From the NCBI GenBank assembly GCA_049600855.1, contig JBMYQA010000301.1, positions 1 to 7,216 of the forward strand: a stretch of 7,216 nt of DNA. Direction: 5' to 3'. Shown in pieces: positions 6,166-7,216 of the stretch. Positions within the stretch are counted from its first letter, which is position 1, and each line of letters opens with the position of its first letter. A program made the translations under genes and the position numbers. A model generated the notes under the pieces. That model was not told where the DNA came from. It worked only from the letters and a program-made list of their open reading frames with translations, and did no database searches. This stretch comes from JBMYQA01 sp049600855. GTDB taxonomy: Bacteria; Bacteroidota; Bacteroidia; Cytophagales; Flammeovirgaceae.

Positions 6166-7143
6166 TTAAGCAGGTATTTTGTCGCTAATAGGAAAAAGTG
6201 CCTTTAATAGCATCGTTGGGATGTCATGTTGCCGTACCTCTGAAAACGTATGGTGCAGCCAATCAGGGTAGGCGTTGATTTCTAATACAACGGTATCTGT
6301 TTCAGTAGGAGCTTTTGTATAATCCTTAGAAATGAGATCAAGTCCAAAAATGGAAACATTCAAATGCGTAGACAGTTGGGTGACCCATTGTTGGTAACTG
6401 GGGTGTAGTTCATGGGTAATATCAACAGCAATCCCTCCGTGTGTCATATTTGCGATGTATTTTAGGGTAACCTTTTGTCCATCAGCGGGTACAGATTCCA
6501 GTGTTAACTGTTGTTTTTCTAAGAGTTCCCAAGATGCCTCATCTAATCGGAGGTGATTGGCCGGGTTTTGTGTGTTGATCACTGCCCTTCGTGCATCAAT
6601 TAAGGAAGCTAATGAATCCACCCCATTCCCCATCACATAAGCAGGTTTACGAACACATACCGCTGCTGCCTTTCCTCTAATAATGTGCATACGAATATCT
6701 GAACCTTCTATTTGTTCTTCCAATAGAAAGGAAGAATAGTGCTTTTTATGCCTTTCCCAAACCGCTTTAAGCTTTTCTTTGGTATCAATATTCATCTCCA
6801 CATCATACCCTTCTGAGCCATTGAGGGGTTTACACACATAAGATCGACCATTACTCCAAAAACGATTGATGAGCTGAGTGTCTTTATTAAAGTCTTGAAA
6901 AACAATACTTTGAGGATGGGGAAGATTGAGCTTTTTCAACAATCGTTTTGTCAATTGCTTATTGCTACACATTAACCGAGTTTGGTACGTCATTTGAGTA
7001 ATAGGAGCACCTTGGTAAAACCATTCTTCTATTCCCTGATACTCAAATGCCAATGTATTTAATTCCCCAAAAGGATTCAAGTCGGTTACCTGTATGCCAT
7101 ACTTCTTGGCAGCTTCAATGAGCTTTTTTTCTTGTAAATGCAT
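6166..7143 (-). CDS. Stand-alone ATP-grasp ligase related to CphA/GshF ATP-grasp domains
   Basis: A 325-residue ATP-grasp enzyme, expected to activate a carboxylate as acyl phosphate with ATP and join it to an amine or amino acid. Visible features are Lys105 and the glycine loop in CKPLNGSEG (104-112), hinge acids LLEEQIEG (140-147), the RMHIIRGKAAAVCVRKPA stretch (151-168) and MTHGGIAVDIT (233-243) as in cyanophycin synthetase and fused glutathione synthetase, and metal ligands Asp268 in GLDLISKD and Glu288/Asn290 in VLEINAYP. It lacks the Mur-ligase or GshA partner domains of those proteins, so it acts alone or with a separate partner. It is on the opposite strand to the rest, yet its start is 12 bases behind a copy of the element that precedes dpgA and the halogenase, which argues for shared control. 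A role in amide formation with the aromatic acid is inference. Confidence 0.85.
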   Translation of the reverse strand: MHLQEKKLIEAAKKYGIQVTDLNPFGELNTLAFEYQGIEEWFYQGAPITQMTYQTRLMCSNKQLTKRLLKKLNLPHPQSIVFQDFNKDTQLINRFWSNGRSYVCKPLNGSEGYDVEMNIDTKEKLKAVWERHKKHYSSFLLEEQIEGSDIRMHIIRGKAAAVCVRKPAYVMGNGVDSLASLIDARRAVINTQNPANHLRLDEASWELLEKQQLTLESVPADGQKVTLKYIANMTHGGIAVDITHELHPSYQQWVTQLSTHLNVSIFGLDLISKDYTKAPTETDTVVLEINAYPDWLHHTFSEVRQHDIPTMLLKALFPISDKIPA

Positions 7144-7154
7144 GGTTAAGCTTT

Positions 7155-7196
7155 AATAGTGTTTATCACGAATGGTTTATTATGTAAAAATGTCAC
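7155..7196 (-). promoter_or_regulatory. Conserved upstream element, copy 4 (before ATP-grasp gene)
   Basis: Read on the minus strand, the element ends about 12 bases before the ATP-grasp ATG. It agrees with copy 3 at 35 of 42 positions, and outside the 42 bases GGAAAAAG is also shared at a comparable spot (7199-7206 reverse complement, compare 3316-3323). If it is the promoter, the leader would be very short; TTTACA and GATAAAC lie at roughly promoter-like spacing inside it. Confidence 0.6.
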
Positions 7197-7216
7197 CTCT
7201 TTTTCCGTCTCTTGAA

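Overview
The window looks like part of a specialised-metabolite locus from a member of the Bacteroidota. It is AT-rich. None of the plus-strand genes has a convincing Shine-Dalgarno sequence; starts are preceded by A/T-rich stretches, as is usual in that phylum. The phylum call is inference; nothing here fixes a genus.

Left block (about 28-3316): a flavin-dependent halogenase closely resembling the glycopeptide-antibiotic halogenases (BhaA/VhaA type), a GNAT acetyltransferase, a truncated second GNAT copy of the same subfamily, and a canonical enoyl-CoA hydratase placed as DpgD-like. Right block (about 3326-7196): a type III polyketide synthase of the DpgA subfamily, a divergent crotonase-fold protein placed as DpgB-like, a DUF697-type membrane protein and a 62-residue membrane protein, all in a tight plus-strand series; then a stand-alone ATP-grasp ligase on the minus strand, with a hairpin in the convergent gap.

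DpgA, DpgB and DpgD are the enzymes that make 3,5-dihydroxyphenylacetyl-CoA from malonyl-CoA in glycopeptide producers. The oxygenase DpgC, the aminotransferase and any NRPS module are not in the window, so the local chemistry would stop at 3,5-dihydroxyphenylacetyl-CoA unless the missing parts lie outside. The halogenase, ATP-grasp ligase and acetyltransferase suggest a halogenated resorcinol-type acyl unit that is then joined to an amine or amino acid. That final product is inference.

The most striking non-coding feature is one conserved element present four times in alternating orientation (28-70 plus, 3289-3322 minus, 3326-3367 plus, 7155-7196 minus). All copies share CCATTCG(T/C)G(A/C)TAAACAC. 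Three copies lie directly upstream of the halogenase, dpgA and ATP-grasp genes in the same relative orientation, which suggests a shared promoter or operator. In addition, each gene block is bounded by an inverted pair, and the two members of a pair resemble each other in the sequence outside the core. No RNA gene, CRISPR array or insertion sequence was seen, and no stretch above 300 bases lacks a gene.
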